The notes under the pieces are model-generated. The model saw only the letters and a list, made by a program, of their open reading frames with translations, did no database searches and was not told where the DNA came from. The position numbers were made by a program, and so were the translations under genes. Below, piece after piece: positions 49,908 to 60,806 of a stretch of 64,000 nt of DNA (position 1 is its first letter; each line of letters begins with the position of its first letter). Source of the DNA: Hevea brasiliensis (lineage: Eukaryota > Streptophyta > Magnoliopsida > Malpighiales > Euphorbiaceae); NCBI RefSeq assembly GCF_030052815.1, contig NC_079496.1:43239593-43303592 (forward strand), read 5' to 3'.

Positions 49908-51251
49908 TCATCGTGAAATGACCAAAATGCCCCTGTGTCTTAATTTTGAGTTCTTAACCCAAAATAATTATTTTCTTCTTCTAATTAATTTATATCAAAT
50001 ATAAATAAATTAATTAATCTCTATTAATTAATTTCTCATCAATTAAATTCATATTTAAACACTTTAAATATAAATTTAATTTATACTACACATCCAATAA
50101 TCTAGATTTGGTTTCAAGTCATGCTAGGGACTTTACAATTTAATTGCAAACCAAACTTATTTAATTAATCAATTAAACTCTTTAATTAATTAATTAAATC
50201 ATATTTAAATAGGTGATAACTTGTGTATGTGTGTGACTTACTAGGCTCATCACTAATTGGCAATGAGACATGATATCAACTCTTAATATCATCAGAACTC
50301 TTTCTTACCATAAATGATTTCTCTAAATCATTTTATGAACCTCATAGACCATGGTTAACACCTAGCATAGCATGCCATGGCCTCCCAATTAGTAATAAGA
50401 TTTACCTTAAATGAACCTATAAGCATATGTTAGCATGCACTAGAATCTCTCTGTTACAAAATCCCAACTCAAGCTGGAGTCATGGTTTATGTCAAACTCC
50501 ATTTGCTATGAATATTATGTTCTCTTTTAATTCCAGTTCTTGATTAAAAAGATTTTCTCATCAGAAACTCTTTTCTGAATAAATCTATCTGTCCTGGCCA
50601 GGAACTTGAAACATCAAGAACAATTAAATGAACATAGGATTTTATCTCTATTTACTTAGAGGAACAGATTCCATCTTGATCAACACCTACCTCCATATAT
50701 AACTAGTAGGAGCCAACACATGCCCATATACCCATACACAGTACAAGTATGAAAGCAGTATCAAACTCAAACTACCTATATACAAGATAATTGTGTTATC
50801 TCAGGTCTAAAGATTATATGCACTGATATGATTTATGACAAAACATTGACAAGAGTAAACTCCATGTGCTTGTCATAAGTGTCACTCGTTCGGCCTACTT
50901 ATCATTTATAAGTGCCTATCATGTTTGTTATATGGCATGAGACTCACCATTCCATCTTATTTATATCTCATATAAATAACTTGGGAACAAACATGAATAC
51001 AATCTTTCTGGATAAGTCATGTCCTTATTATGAAGTATCCTCGATTGTGAACCTATTTATGATACTCAGACTAGAAATATTGTCACTCATATTCTTAACA
51101 ACTTAAGAATAATATTTCTAACAAAATATCAATGGACCTTTTCTATTACACATAAATATATTATGTAAACGGAAAAGTGAAAATGCCTTTATTAATAAAA
51201 ATATGTACAAGATACATACTAAATGATATGCTCTAGGGCATACTACTAACA

Positions 51252-51270
51252 ATCTCCCACTATCACTAGA
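51252..51270 (-). other. Polypurine tract of the copia element
   Basis: The minus strand reads GTGATAGTGGGAGAT right before the LTR start at 51251; this is the usual place and composition of a copia polypurine tract. Confidence 0.75.
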
Positions 51271-51299
51271 GCCATTCATTACAATATCTTAGACCTATC

Positions 51300-51690
51300 T
51301 TCTCAAGATGTCGGTCTAATCAGTGCGTGACATAGGCTTAGTGAATGGATCACCTGGATTTTTCAATCGATGTTATTTTTACGCATGGCTATATCGCCTT
51401 GCCCAACTATATCTCCGATAATGTGGTAGTGCCTTTCTATGTGTTTGGATTTTGGTGAGACCTTAGTTCCTTAGCTCAGTATGATCGCTCCATTATTGTC
51501 ACAAAGGTAGTGGAACTGGCGACTCAATGGAAGGAACTCTGTAAGTTCTCACACGAACTTCTTTATCCAAATAGCGACTTCCTTTGCAAAGATCTCGATG
51601 CAAGAATATACTCACTTCAGTAGTGGAATCTGCATGCGTGCTCGCTTTGGAACTCTTCCAACCGATCGCACCTCCATTACAAATGAACAC
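51300..51690 (-). pseudogene. RNase H remnant of the copia element
   Basis: The start, FICNGGAIGWKSSKASTHADSTTE, matches the copia RNase H region around the catalytic Glu. The frame then shifts: the expected continuation after STTE is lost. Farther along, pieces in other frames are recognisable (CDNNGAI near 51490, SPKSKHIERHYHII near 51440, NPGDPFTKPMS near 51340). A frameshift near 51690 also separates it from the reverse transcriptase. It cannot encode a working RNase H. Confidence 0.8.
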
Positions 51691-53024
51691 ATATCCAGAG
51701 GTAGACTTTCTATCATCGATATCCGATTGGAAATCGAATCGTGATAACCATCCAATTGCAAGTCTCCACCTCCATAAATCAAGAATAAATCCTTAGTTCT
51801 TCTCAAGTACTTAAGGATATTCTTGACACTATCCATGTTCCAAACACGATTGGATTGATACCTGCTAGTCAAACTAACAGCATATGCGATATCCGGCCTA
51901 GTACACAACATTGCATACATTAAACTTCCAATAGCCGAAGCATGTGGAATCCTGGCCATCTTATCTCTTTCTTCAGGTGTCTTTGGAGACATCTCTTTAG
52001 AAAGATGGATACCATGTCTCACTGGTAACAATCCTCTCTTGGAATCAAGCATGTTAAACCTCTTTAACACCTTTTCCAAGTATAGACTTTGGGATAAACC
52101 AATTATTGCTTTATCTCTATAGATGCGAATCCCAAGAATATAGGTTGCCTCCCCTAAGTCTTTCATGGAGAATGTATTTGACAACCATACCTTTATAGTC
52201 GTCAACATACCTGTGTCATTACCCATCAACAGTATGTCATCCACATATAAGACAAGGAAAGTGATAGCACTGTCACTAACTTTCTTATATACACATGGCT
52301 CATCCTCATTTTTGATAAAACCAAAGGATTTAATGGCTTCATCAAAATGAATGTTCCAACTCCTCGAAGCTTGTTTCAACCCATAAATGGATCGCTTTAG
52401 CTTGCATACCTTGGAACCATCTTGGGATTCAAATCCCTTAGGTTGTTCCATGAAAATGTTTTCTTCAATGTATCCATTGAGAAAAGCTGTTTTGACATCC
52501 ATCTGCCAAATCTCATAATCATAGTACGCAGCTATTGCTAATAAAATCCTAATTGATTTAAGCATGGCAACAGGCGAGAAAGTCTCCTCATAGTCGATTC
52601 CTTGCCTTTGGCAAAACCCTTTTGCTACTAGCCTTGCCTTATAGGTCTCTACCTTTCCATCAGAACCAATTTTCTTCTTGAAAACCCATTTGTTCCCTAT
52701 AGGTACAACACCTTCAGGTGGGTCAACAAGATCCCAAACTTGACTCTTATACATGGAATCAATCTCGGATTTCATAGCATCAATCCATTTTGAAGAGTTT
52801 ATATCTGATATAGCTTCTTCATAGATAAGTGGATCATCTCCATGATCTACTTCTTCATAAGTAGACAACTCTTGTTCTTCTTCATGAAGAAAACCATATC
52901 TCACTGGTGGGTGAGATACCCTGGTTGTTCTACGAGGAACAGCTGTAGATGTTTCATCAATGGGTATAGGTTGACTAGATGGATCTATATCCATCTGATA
53001 TGTTGGTTGGTCAGAATTCTCCAA
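51612..53024 (-). pseudogene. Copia reverse transcriptase, long open segment
   Basis: 470 codons without a stop. The N-terminal linker (TRVSHPPVRYGF) is followed by the RT domain: WIDAMKSEIDSMYKSQVWDLV, NKWVFKKKIGSDGKVETYKARLVAKGFCQRQGIDYEETFSPV, DVKTAFLNGYIEENIFMEQPKGF, KLKRSIYGLKQASRSWN and the active site LYVDDILLMGND. Then come the connection region (IGSLMYAMLCTRPDIAYAVSLTSRYQS) and the RNase H start (YGGGDLQLDGYHDS), where the frame is lost. The RT itself looks intact. The first residue of the open segment is not a true start; it is internal to the polyprotein and joins the integrase part through a frameshift near 53100-53130. Confidence 0.9.
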
Positions 53025-53095
53025 TTCTAACTCTATTTGCCTTCCTTTGCCTCCTTCTTGAACAAACTATTGTTCAAGAAATGTGGCATCTCTAC

Positions 53096-54010
53096 TTATA
53101 ACAACCTTTTGTGAAGTAGGCAAATAAAATAATATCCAAAACTATCTTTTGGATATCCAACAAATCGACCTTTTTCTGATCTGGTCTCCAATTTATCAGT
53201 GTTCAGCTTTTTGATATAAGCTGGACAACCCCAAATCTTAACATGCTTAAGACTTGGTTTTCTTCCATGCCATATCTCATAAGGTGTGGAAGAAACTGAT
53301 TTTGATGGAATCCTATTCAGAATATACAAAGCTGATTCTAATGCAAATCCCCAAAAGAAGATTGACATATCAGTATAGCTCATCATACTACGTACCATAT
53401 CCAATAGGGTACGATTTCTCCTTTCAGATACACCATTCACCGTATGCGTTCCTGGAGGAGTCAACTGAGAAACAATGCCATGCTCTCTCAAGTATTCATC
53501 AAATTCAGTACTCAAATATTCACCTCCACGATCTGATCGAAGAGCTTTAATATTCTTTCCTGTTTGATTTTCTACTTCAGATTTAAATTCTTTGAACTTT
53601 TCAAAAGATTTATGTTTGTATTTCATCAAATACAAATACCCAAACCTTGATTTATCATCAGTAAAGGTAATAAAATAATGAAAACCCCTTCTAGCCATTT
53701 CTTTAAATGGACCACATACATCACTATGTATTAGCTCTAAAATATTTTCAGCTCTTAGCCCTTGTCCAACAAAGGGTGATCTAGTCATTTTGCCCTGAAG
53801 GCAGGATTCACAAGTTGGAGTAGGCTCAGAGCCCAATGAGGATAGAATCCCCATTTTCTCCAATTTTGCAATCCTATCTTCTGCAACATGACATAACCTT
53901 AAGTGCCAAATATATTTTGAACATGAGTTGGTTTTCACCATGGCATTGCATTCATTTAGATTACTATACTCTGGCCAGTGGAAACACTTTCTTACTGGCA
54001 ATGGAAACAC
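53096..54010 (-). pseudogene. Copia GAG-pre-integrase and integrase
   Basis: The zinc-binding pre-integrase part (WHLRLCH ... CESCLQGKMTRSPF) is followed by the integrase core with IHSDVCGPF (first Asp), LRSDRGGEYLS (second Asp) and NGVSERRNRTLLDMVRSMM (Glu), then WGFALESALYILNRIPSK and the HGRKPSLKHVKIWGCPAY segment. All key residues are seen. Upstream, where a protease (DSG/DTG-type active site) should precede it, there is only a short stretch after the gag knuckle, so the protease is deleted. Confidence 0.88.
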
Positions 54011-54803
54011 TTTCCTGTTGGCAGTGGAAACACTTTCCTTTGCCTTTGTCAGCTTTGGTCTTCCCTTTCTGTTTAGCTATTTTCTTGGAAGGACCAGGAA
54101 TCTGAGGTTTCTTTTTCTTATTGCCCTTCTTCTTGTTGGACTTTCCAGCAGAAGAAGATGCAACCAAAGCTACCTCTTTTCCTTTATTGCCTGGCATATT
54201 CTTTTGGGCAATAACCAGCATGTTGAGTAAATCAGCTAAGGTGCATTCCTGTTTAGTCATATGGAAATTTGTCACAAAATTCCCAAAAGACTCAGGAAGG
54301 GACTGAAGGATCAAATCCATCTGTAGTTGGAAATTCATGTTGAAGTCAAGATGTTCCAACTGCTCAATCAGCCGAATCATCTTGTGGACATGATCCCCAA
54401 CATTCTGTCCCTCAGACATCCTCATACGGAATAGCTGTCTAGATATCTCATACCTAGCATTCCTGTTGTGCTCACCGTACAACTCTTGTAGGTGAAGGAG
54501 GATCTCACTCGCACTCTGCATGTTCTCATGTTGCTTCTGTAACTCATTACTCATGGAAGCAAGCATGCAACACTTAGCTCTCATATCATGCTCCTTCCAC
54601 TTGTCCAAAGTTTCATGTTCCTCTTGTGTGGCCTTTGGAGGTAAGGGACCAGGAACATTTGAATCTAGAACATATCCTATATGTTCTAGGTTCAGGTCAA
54701 GTTTCAAATTTCTTAGCCAATCAGACAGATTAGGTCCTGTCAACCTATTGTGATCAAGTATGCTTGCAAGGATATTGGATGGTGGTGGTTGTTTTGTGCT
54801 CAT
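53964..54803 (-). CDS. Copia Gag, nearly full length, knuckle cut short
   Basis: 279 codons from ATG 54801-54803 (MSTKQPPPSNILASILDHNRL). The UBN2/copia Gag domain is complete (NLSDWLRNLKLDL, KEHDMRAKCCMLASM, LYGEHNRNARYEISRQLFRMRMSEGQNVGDHVHKMIRLIEQLE, LPESFGNFVTNFHM). A Lys-rich linker leads to the start of a zinc knuckle (CFHCQ). The rest of the knuckle is replaced by a shifted tail from a 23/24-bp triplication (53973-54042). A Gag particle domain could still be made if transcribed, but RNA binding by the knuckle is probably lost. Confidence 0.85.
   Translation of the reverse strand: MSTKQPPPSNILASILDHNRLTGPNLSDWLRNLKLDLNLEHIGYVLDSNVPGPLPPKATQEEHETLDKWKEHDMRAKCCMLASMSNELQKQHENMQSASEILLHLQELYGEHNRNARYEISRQLFRMRMSEGQNVGDHVHKMIRLIEQLEHLDFNMNFQLQMDLILQSLPESFGNFVTNFHMTKQECTLADLLNMLVIAQKNMPGNKGKEVALVASSSAGKSNKKKGNKKKKPQIPGPSKKIAKQKGKTKADKGKGKCFHCQQESVSIASKKVFPLARV
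53973..54042 (-). repeat. Three-fold microrepeat over the copia gag zinc knuckle
   Basis: Units 53973-53996 (24 bp), 53997-54019 and 54020-54042 (23 bp each) share GGCAGTGGAAACACTTTC-type sequence, the reverse complement of the codons for K-C-F-H-C-Q. Because 23 is not a multiple of three, each copy reads in a new frame, moving gag out of frame with pol. Confidence 0.88.
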
Positions 54804-56390
54804 TTTTATCAGAAAATTAACTGCAGAAAATAACCAGATTAATTAGTAAATGTATCATGTAATTAACCAAAATGATTATGGTCTTTTAATCAAATTGGTC
54901 CTCCCACTAACTTAGCGAATCCTACACTTCCAAAGTAGAAAACGGAAATCCTAGTTGGATGGATTTCTAGTGGGTGATTGAATTCTTATAATTCTATTGA
55001 TCATCCTCAGGTACATCCACTATTGGAATTACAATAAACTATAAGTGAGCAACTCTTTGCCCATCACATCTCATGTGAGGTTCAATCCTTTACCTAGCCC
55101 CTAATGCTCAAAATCTCAGGTATATCCATTATTGACTTATCTTGCATTAGTTAAGTTGATCCCATTGAGCCAGTAATTATGCAAATAATTTTAATGTCCT
55201 CAGGTACATCCAATATTGGCCACTAAACCATTTACATATTTACAACATCTCATGCTTAACAATTATTCTTAAGAAAATCTCTTAAATAAATTGCATCTTA
55301 TGCAACTATTTAAAATTTCTTAAAATAATTGCCCCAATGGAGGGCCTATGTTATAATTACTTTAATTATAGCATTTCCAACTTAATCATTTGTTTGGAAG
55401 ATTTTATGGTCATTCTATTTACTATTAAGGTCTCACTTTGCACATTATCCATTTAGCATGCATATATCATATAATTGCATACATTCCCATACATCTCATG
55501 CATTCATGGATAAGCAGTAAATATGGTATGATCATGGACTTTCTAAGGGATTCAATTCTGAGCCACCAAGAATTGAATCAGGGCATTCCTAGGTGCATTT
55601 CATTCATTCATATTACAAGAGTTGCTGAAGGAGTACATAATCAACACTTGATTTTGAATTCCTCCCACTGGTCCCACCAATGCTCTTGACCTCCTTGAAT
55701 TTCTTGCAATCCAATATTACATAGTAATCCTTGGCATACCAAGGCGAATTTACAAGAACTTAAATAAATGAAATTACAACCCAAAAATTATTACAAACTT
55801 AATAATACATGCCCAAAATAAATTAAAATAAAATAATTAATTTACAATCCCAAAGAAACATAAAAGAAATAAATCCAATCACATTGGTCTTTTATAGTCC
55901 ATGATCATCCATCATGCATATCACTATTTAACAATTAAATAAAACATACATACTTAAATTAAATTGAATATCTCATATTCAACTTAAAAATCCAGATTTG
56001 AATATGATTCAAATAAATTTAAAAATTCAGATTTGAATCTCATTCAAACAAATTTAAAAATTCAGATTTGAATCACATTCAAACAACTTCAAAAATTCAG
56101 ATTTGAATCACATTCAAACATTTTTTAAAAAATCAGATTTGAATCACATTCAAACATTTTTTAAAAAATCAGATCTGAATTTTATTCAATCAATTTTAAA
56201 AAATCAGATTTAAATATGATTCAAACAACTTTAAAAATTCAGATTTGAATCACATTCAAACAACTTTTAAAATTCAGATTTGAATCACATTCAAACAATT
56301 TTTAAAATTCTGATTTGAATCATAATTTAATTGTGTGATAAAAACTACTAATTAAACACTTTAATTAGTCAAAGAATAGGCCTTAGATCA
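54804..56390 (-). other. Copia 5' leader, gag-proximal part
   Basis: About 1.6 kb between the gag start and the nested solo LTR; the leader continues at 58503-58687. No gene is visible; the plus frame at 55438-55689 has no domain. It contains three copies of CTCAGGTAYATCCA (55005-55026, 55115-55134, 55198-55220) and a ten-unit hairpin minisatellite (55985-56325). Confidence 0.75.
55985..56325 (-). repeat. Ten-unit hairpin minisatellite in the copia leader
   Basis: Ten units of about 35-37 bp, each with CAGATTTGAAT or a one-base variant (starting near 55993, 56028, 56064, 56099, 56136, 56171, 56206, 56240, 56276 and 56311). Most contain a dyad TTTGAAT-NNN-ATTCAAA (spacer CAC, CTC or ATG). Linkers are AT-rich and vary slightly in length. 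Confidence 0.88.
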
Positions 56391-58497
56391 TGAAGGAACG
56401 GAAGCGTGAAAAACACAAGATTATACCATTGAATTCAAAAATTTTCACCTAGGGTCACATGCACCATGCAAGATTTATTTTTATCTATTTAATTTCAATG
56501 ATAAACAACATATTAAAACTCTTTTAATATGTTTTTGGATCTGTATTTGCCATTTAAGATTTTAAAATTAATCAGATTAATTTTAGAACCCTAGATTAAA
56601 TCAAGAACGATTACACTAACCTCTTGATGTGCTGCAGCGTGTCTGCGCCTTTGAGATTCGTCTTCAGGACACCAGATGTTGTCCCTCTAGCTTGTCCACA
56701 CCAAGAACACCTATGGCAGCCCTTGAATAGATTCTAAAGCTTTTTCTATTAATTAGAAAATCAAGTTCTGCCTTTTAAGAGATTAAAGATGTAAACAGGA
56801 CACTAGAAACAATTTCTAGTGTTCTTAATTCAAGAGATTGATGGCTAATCTCTTTGAATTGATGAGAGATGAAGAGAAATAGCTGGAGAGGCTCAAAGTG
56901 GCGTGACATATGAGAGGAGAGGCTGCTGGTTATGTTTTCTTTTCATAACCACACTTAAATAGCTAGGTTAACACATTAAACCCTAGCCACATGTCACCTT
57001 TTGATTAGCTCTAGGTTTAAGTGACCCAATCACATTGTGCCAAGTGTCAAACCTATATTTAATCTTGATTTTAATCATCTTACATGATTAAAAAAAAAAA
57101 CATTTGGCAAGCTTATGTGTTATGCCATGTGTCACCATCTCATGGTGCCACGTGTCACACTGCAAAATGACCAAAATGCCCCTGTGTCTTAATTTTGAGT
57201 TCTTAACCCAAAATAATTATTTTCTTCTTCTAATTAATTTATATCAAATATAAATTAATTAATTAATCTCTATTAATTAATTTCTCATCAATTAAATTCA
57301 TATTTAAACACTTTAAATATAAATTTAATTTATACTACACATCCAATAATCTAGATTTGGTTTCAAGTCATGCTAGGGACTTTGCAATTTAATTGCAAAC
57401 CAAATCTATTTAATTAATCAATTAAACTCTTTAATTAATTAATTAAATCTTATTTAAATAGGTGATAACTTGTGTATGTGTGTGACTTACTAGGCTCATC
57501 ACTAATTGGCAATGAGACATGATATCAACTCTTAATATCATCAGAACTCTTTCTTACCATAAATGATTTCTCTAAATCATTTTATGAACCTCATAGACCA
57601 TGGTTAACACCTAGCATAGCATGCCATGACCACCCAATTAGTAATAAGATTTACCTTAAATGAACCTATAATCATATGTTACCATGCACTAGAATCTCTA
57701 CATTACAAAATCCCAACTCAATTTGAGTCATGGTTTATGTCAAACTCCATTTGCTATGAATATTATGTTCTCTTTTAATTCCAGTTCTTGATTAAAAGAT
57801 TTTCTCATCGAAACTCTTTTCTGAATAAATCTATCTGTCCTGGCCAGGAACTTGAAACATCAAGAACAATTAAATGAACATAGGATTTTAACTCTATTTA
57901 CTTAGAGGAACATATTCCATCTTGATCAACACCTACCTCCATATATAACTAGCAGGAGCCAACACATGCCCATATACCCATACATAGTACAAGTATGAAA
58001 GCAGTATCAAACTCAAACTACCTATATACAAGATAACTGTGCTATCTCAGGTCTAAAGATTATATGCACTGATATGATTTATGACAAAACATTGACAAGA
58101 GTAAACTCCATGTGCTTGTCATAAGTGTCACCAGTTGACCTACTTATCATTTATAAGTGCCTATCAAGTTTGTTATATGGCATGAGACTCACCATTCCAT
58201 CTTATTTATATCTCATATAAATAACTTGGGAACAAACATGAATACAATCTTTCTGGATAAGTCATGTCCTTATTATGAAGTATCCTCGATTGTGAACCTA
58301 TTTATGATACTTTGTGCTAGAAATATTGTCACTCATATTCTTAACAACTTAAGAATAATATTTCTAACAAAATATCAATGGACCTTTTCTATTACACATA
58401 AATATATTATGTAAACGGAAAAGTGGAAATGCCTTTTATTAATAAAATATGTACAAGATACATACTAAATGATATGCTCTAGGGCATACTACTAACA
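56391..58497 (-). mobile_element. Solo copia LTR nested in the copia leader (level 4)
   Basis: 2.1-kb LTR of the same family as the flanking element, with GATCA on both sides (56386-56390, 58498-58502). It is a separate insertion of a family member that then lost its internal region by LTR recombination. It keeps the G-box, TATA candidate and twin hairpins. The frame at 58157-58414 is the antisense frame common to all three LTR copies. Confidence 0.93.
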
Positions 58498-58687
58498 GAT
58501 CATACAACAATTGCAGAATTAAAAGCCAAACCTTAAACCACCCATGGAAGCCAAACCATGCGCACCATTGATGGTGTTTTTTTCAAGTATGCCGCCAACT
58601 TGCTTTGCAACCAGCAATGAACTTTTGATCTCATGATCAAACACACAATTAAATCATATAATCAACAATCTAAATGGCAAATATAGT

Positions 58688-58699
58688 GGCTCGATACCA
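58688..58699 (-). other. Primer-binding site of the copia element
   Basis: The minus strand reads TGGTATCGAGCC, 2 nt after the 5' LTR end at 58702. It resembles the initiator-tRNA-Met complement TGGTATCAGAGCC with one base missing. Confidence 0.75.
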
Positions 58700-58701
58700 A
58701 T

Positions 58702-60801
58702 TGAAGGCAGGCGTGAAAAACACAAGATTATACCATTGAATTCAAAAATTTTCACCTAGGGTCACATGCACCATGCAAGATTTATTTTTATCTATTTGAT
58801 TTCAATGATAAACAATATATTAAAACTCTTTTAATATGTTTTTGGATCTGTATTTGCCATTTAAGATTTTAAAATTAATCAGATTAATTTTAGAACCCTA
58901 GATTAAATCAAGAACGATTACACTAACCTCTTGATGCATTGCAGCATGTCTGCGCCTTTGAGATTCGTCTTCAGGACACCAAATGTTGTCCCTCTAGCTT
59001 GTCCACACCAAGAACACCTATGGCAGCCCTTGAACAGCCTCTAAAGCTTTTTCTATTAATTAGAAATTCAAGTTCTGCCTTTTAAGAGATTAGAGATGTA
59101 AACAGGACACTAGAAACAATTTCTAGTGTTCTTAATTCAAGAGATTGATGGCCAATCTCTTTGAATTGATGAGAGATGAAGAGAAATAGCTGGAGAGGCT
59201 CAAAGTGGCGTGACAAATGAGAGGAGAGGCTGCTGGTTATTTTTTCTTTTCATAACCACACTTAAATAGCTAGGTTAACACATTAAACCCTAGCCACATG
59301 TCACCTTTTGATTAGCTCTAGGTTTAAGTGACCCAATCACATTGTGCCAAGTGTCAAACCTATATTTAATCTTGATTTTAATCATCTTACATGATTAAAA
59401 AACATTTGGCAAGATTATGTGTAATCCCATGTGTCACCATCTCATGGTGCCACGTGTCACACTGTGAAATGACCAAAATGCCCCTGTGTCTTAATTTTGA
59501 GTTCTTAACCCAAAATAATTATTTTCTTCTTCTAATTAATTTATATCAAATATAAATCAATTAATTAATCTCTATTAATTAATTTCTCATCAATTAAATT
59601 CATATTTAAACACTTTAAATATAAATTTAATTTATACTACACATCCAATAATCTAGATTTGGTTTCAAGTCATGCTAGGGACTTTACAATTTAATTGCAA
59701 ACCAAACTTATTTAATTAATCAATTAAACTCTTTAATTAATTAATTAAATCATATTTAAATAGGTGATAACTTGTGTATGTGTGTGACTTACTAGGCTCA
59801 TCACTAATTGGCAATGAGACATGATATCAACTCTTAATATCATCAGAACTCTTTCTTACCATAAATGATTTCTCTAAATCATTTTATGAACCTCATAGAC
59901 CATGGTTAACACCTAGCATAGCATGCCATGGCCTCCCAATTAGTAATAAGATTTACCTTAAATGAACCTATAATCATATGTTAGCATGCACTAGAATCTC
60001 TCTGTTACAAAATCCCAACTCAAGCTGGAGTCATGGTTTATGTCAAACTCCATTTGCTATGAATATTATGTTCTCTTTTAATTCCAGTTCTTGATTAAAA
60101 AGATTTTCTCATCGAAACTCTTTTACGAATAAATCTATCTGTCTGGCAGGAACTTGAAACATCAAGAACAATTAAATGAACATAGGATTTTATCTCTATT
60201 TACTTATAGGAACAGATTCCATCTTGATCAACACCTACCTCCATATATAACTAGTAGGAGCCAACACATGCCCATATACCCATACACAGTACAAGTATGA
60301 AAGCAGTATCAAACTCAAACTACCTATATACAAGATAATTGTGTTATCTCAGGTCTAAAGATTATATGCACTGATATGATTTATGACAAAACATTGACAA
60401 GAGTAAACTCCATGTGCTTGTCATAAGTGTCACTGGTTCGGCCTACTTATCATTTATAAGTGCCTATCATGTTTGTTATATGGCATGAGACTCACCATTC
60501 CATCTTATTTATATCTCATATAAATAACTTGGGAACAAACATGAATACAATCTTTCTGGATAAGTCATGTCCTTATTATGAAGTATCCTCGATTGTGAAC
60601 CTATTTATGATACTTCGTACTAGAAATATTGTCACTCATATTCTTAACAACTTAAGAATAATATTTCTAACAAAATATCAATGGACCTTTTCTATTACAC
60701 ATAAATATATTATGTAAACGGAAAAGTGAAAATGCCTTTTATTAATAAAAATATGTATAAGATACATACTAAATGATATGCTCTAGGGCATACTACTAAC
60801 A
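58702..60801 (-). repeat. 5' LTR of the copia element
   Basis: 2.1 kb, nearly identical to 49149-51251 and to the solo LTR at 56391-58497. Its right end (in element orientation) reads CGCCTGCCTTCA where the others have CGCTTCCGTTCCTTCA. Same internal signals: G-box 59451-59456, TATA candidate 59262-59268, hairpins 59107-59129 and 59134-59167. Confidence 0.92.
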
Positions 60802-60806
60802 AAAAG

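Larger units (their letters stand above)
49149..51251 (-). repeat. 3' LTR of the copia element
   Basis: Minus strand runs TGTTAGTAGTATGCCC to ...GCTTCCGTTCCTTCA. It contains a G-box CACGTG (49902-49907), a candidate TATA box (49713-49719) and two hairpins (49558-49580, 49585-49618). The frame at 50912-51106 recurs in all three LTR copies on the antisense strand and is not a gene. Confidence 0.92.
49149..60801 (-). mobile_element. Ty1/copia retrotransposon, minus strand (level 3)
   Basis: LTRs 49149-51251 and 58702-60801, TSD AAAAG (49144-49148, 60802-60806), primer site at 58688-58699, gag-pol on the minus strand (54803 down to about 51300) in copia order (integrase before reverse transcriptase), polypurine tract next to 51251. 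Without the nested solo LTR it is about 9.5 kb. The LTRs are nearly identical, with roughly twenty differences by eye over 2.1 kb, so it is probably among the youngest insertions here. The protease is missing and RNase H is frameshifted, so it is not autonomous. I do not assign a lineage. Confidence 0.92.

Noticed and set aside
55985..56325. CRISPR-like array
   Set aside because: Units are contiguous minisatellite repeats without unique spacers, in a eukaryotic retrotransposon.
60460..60717. 85-codon frame repeated at 50912 and 58157
   Set aside because: It is the same antisense frame in three copies of one LTR; repetition reflects LTR copying, not a gene family.
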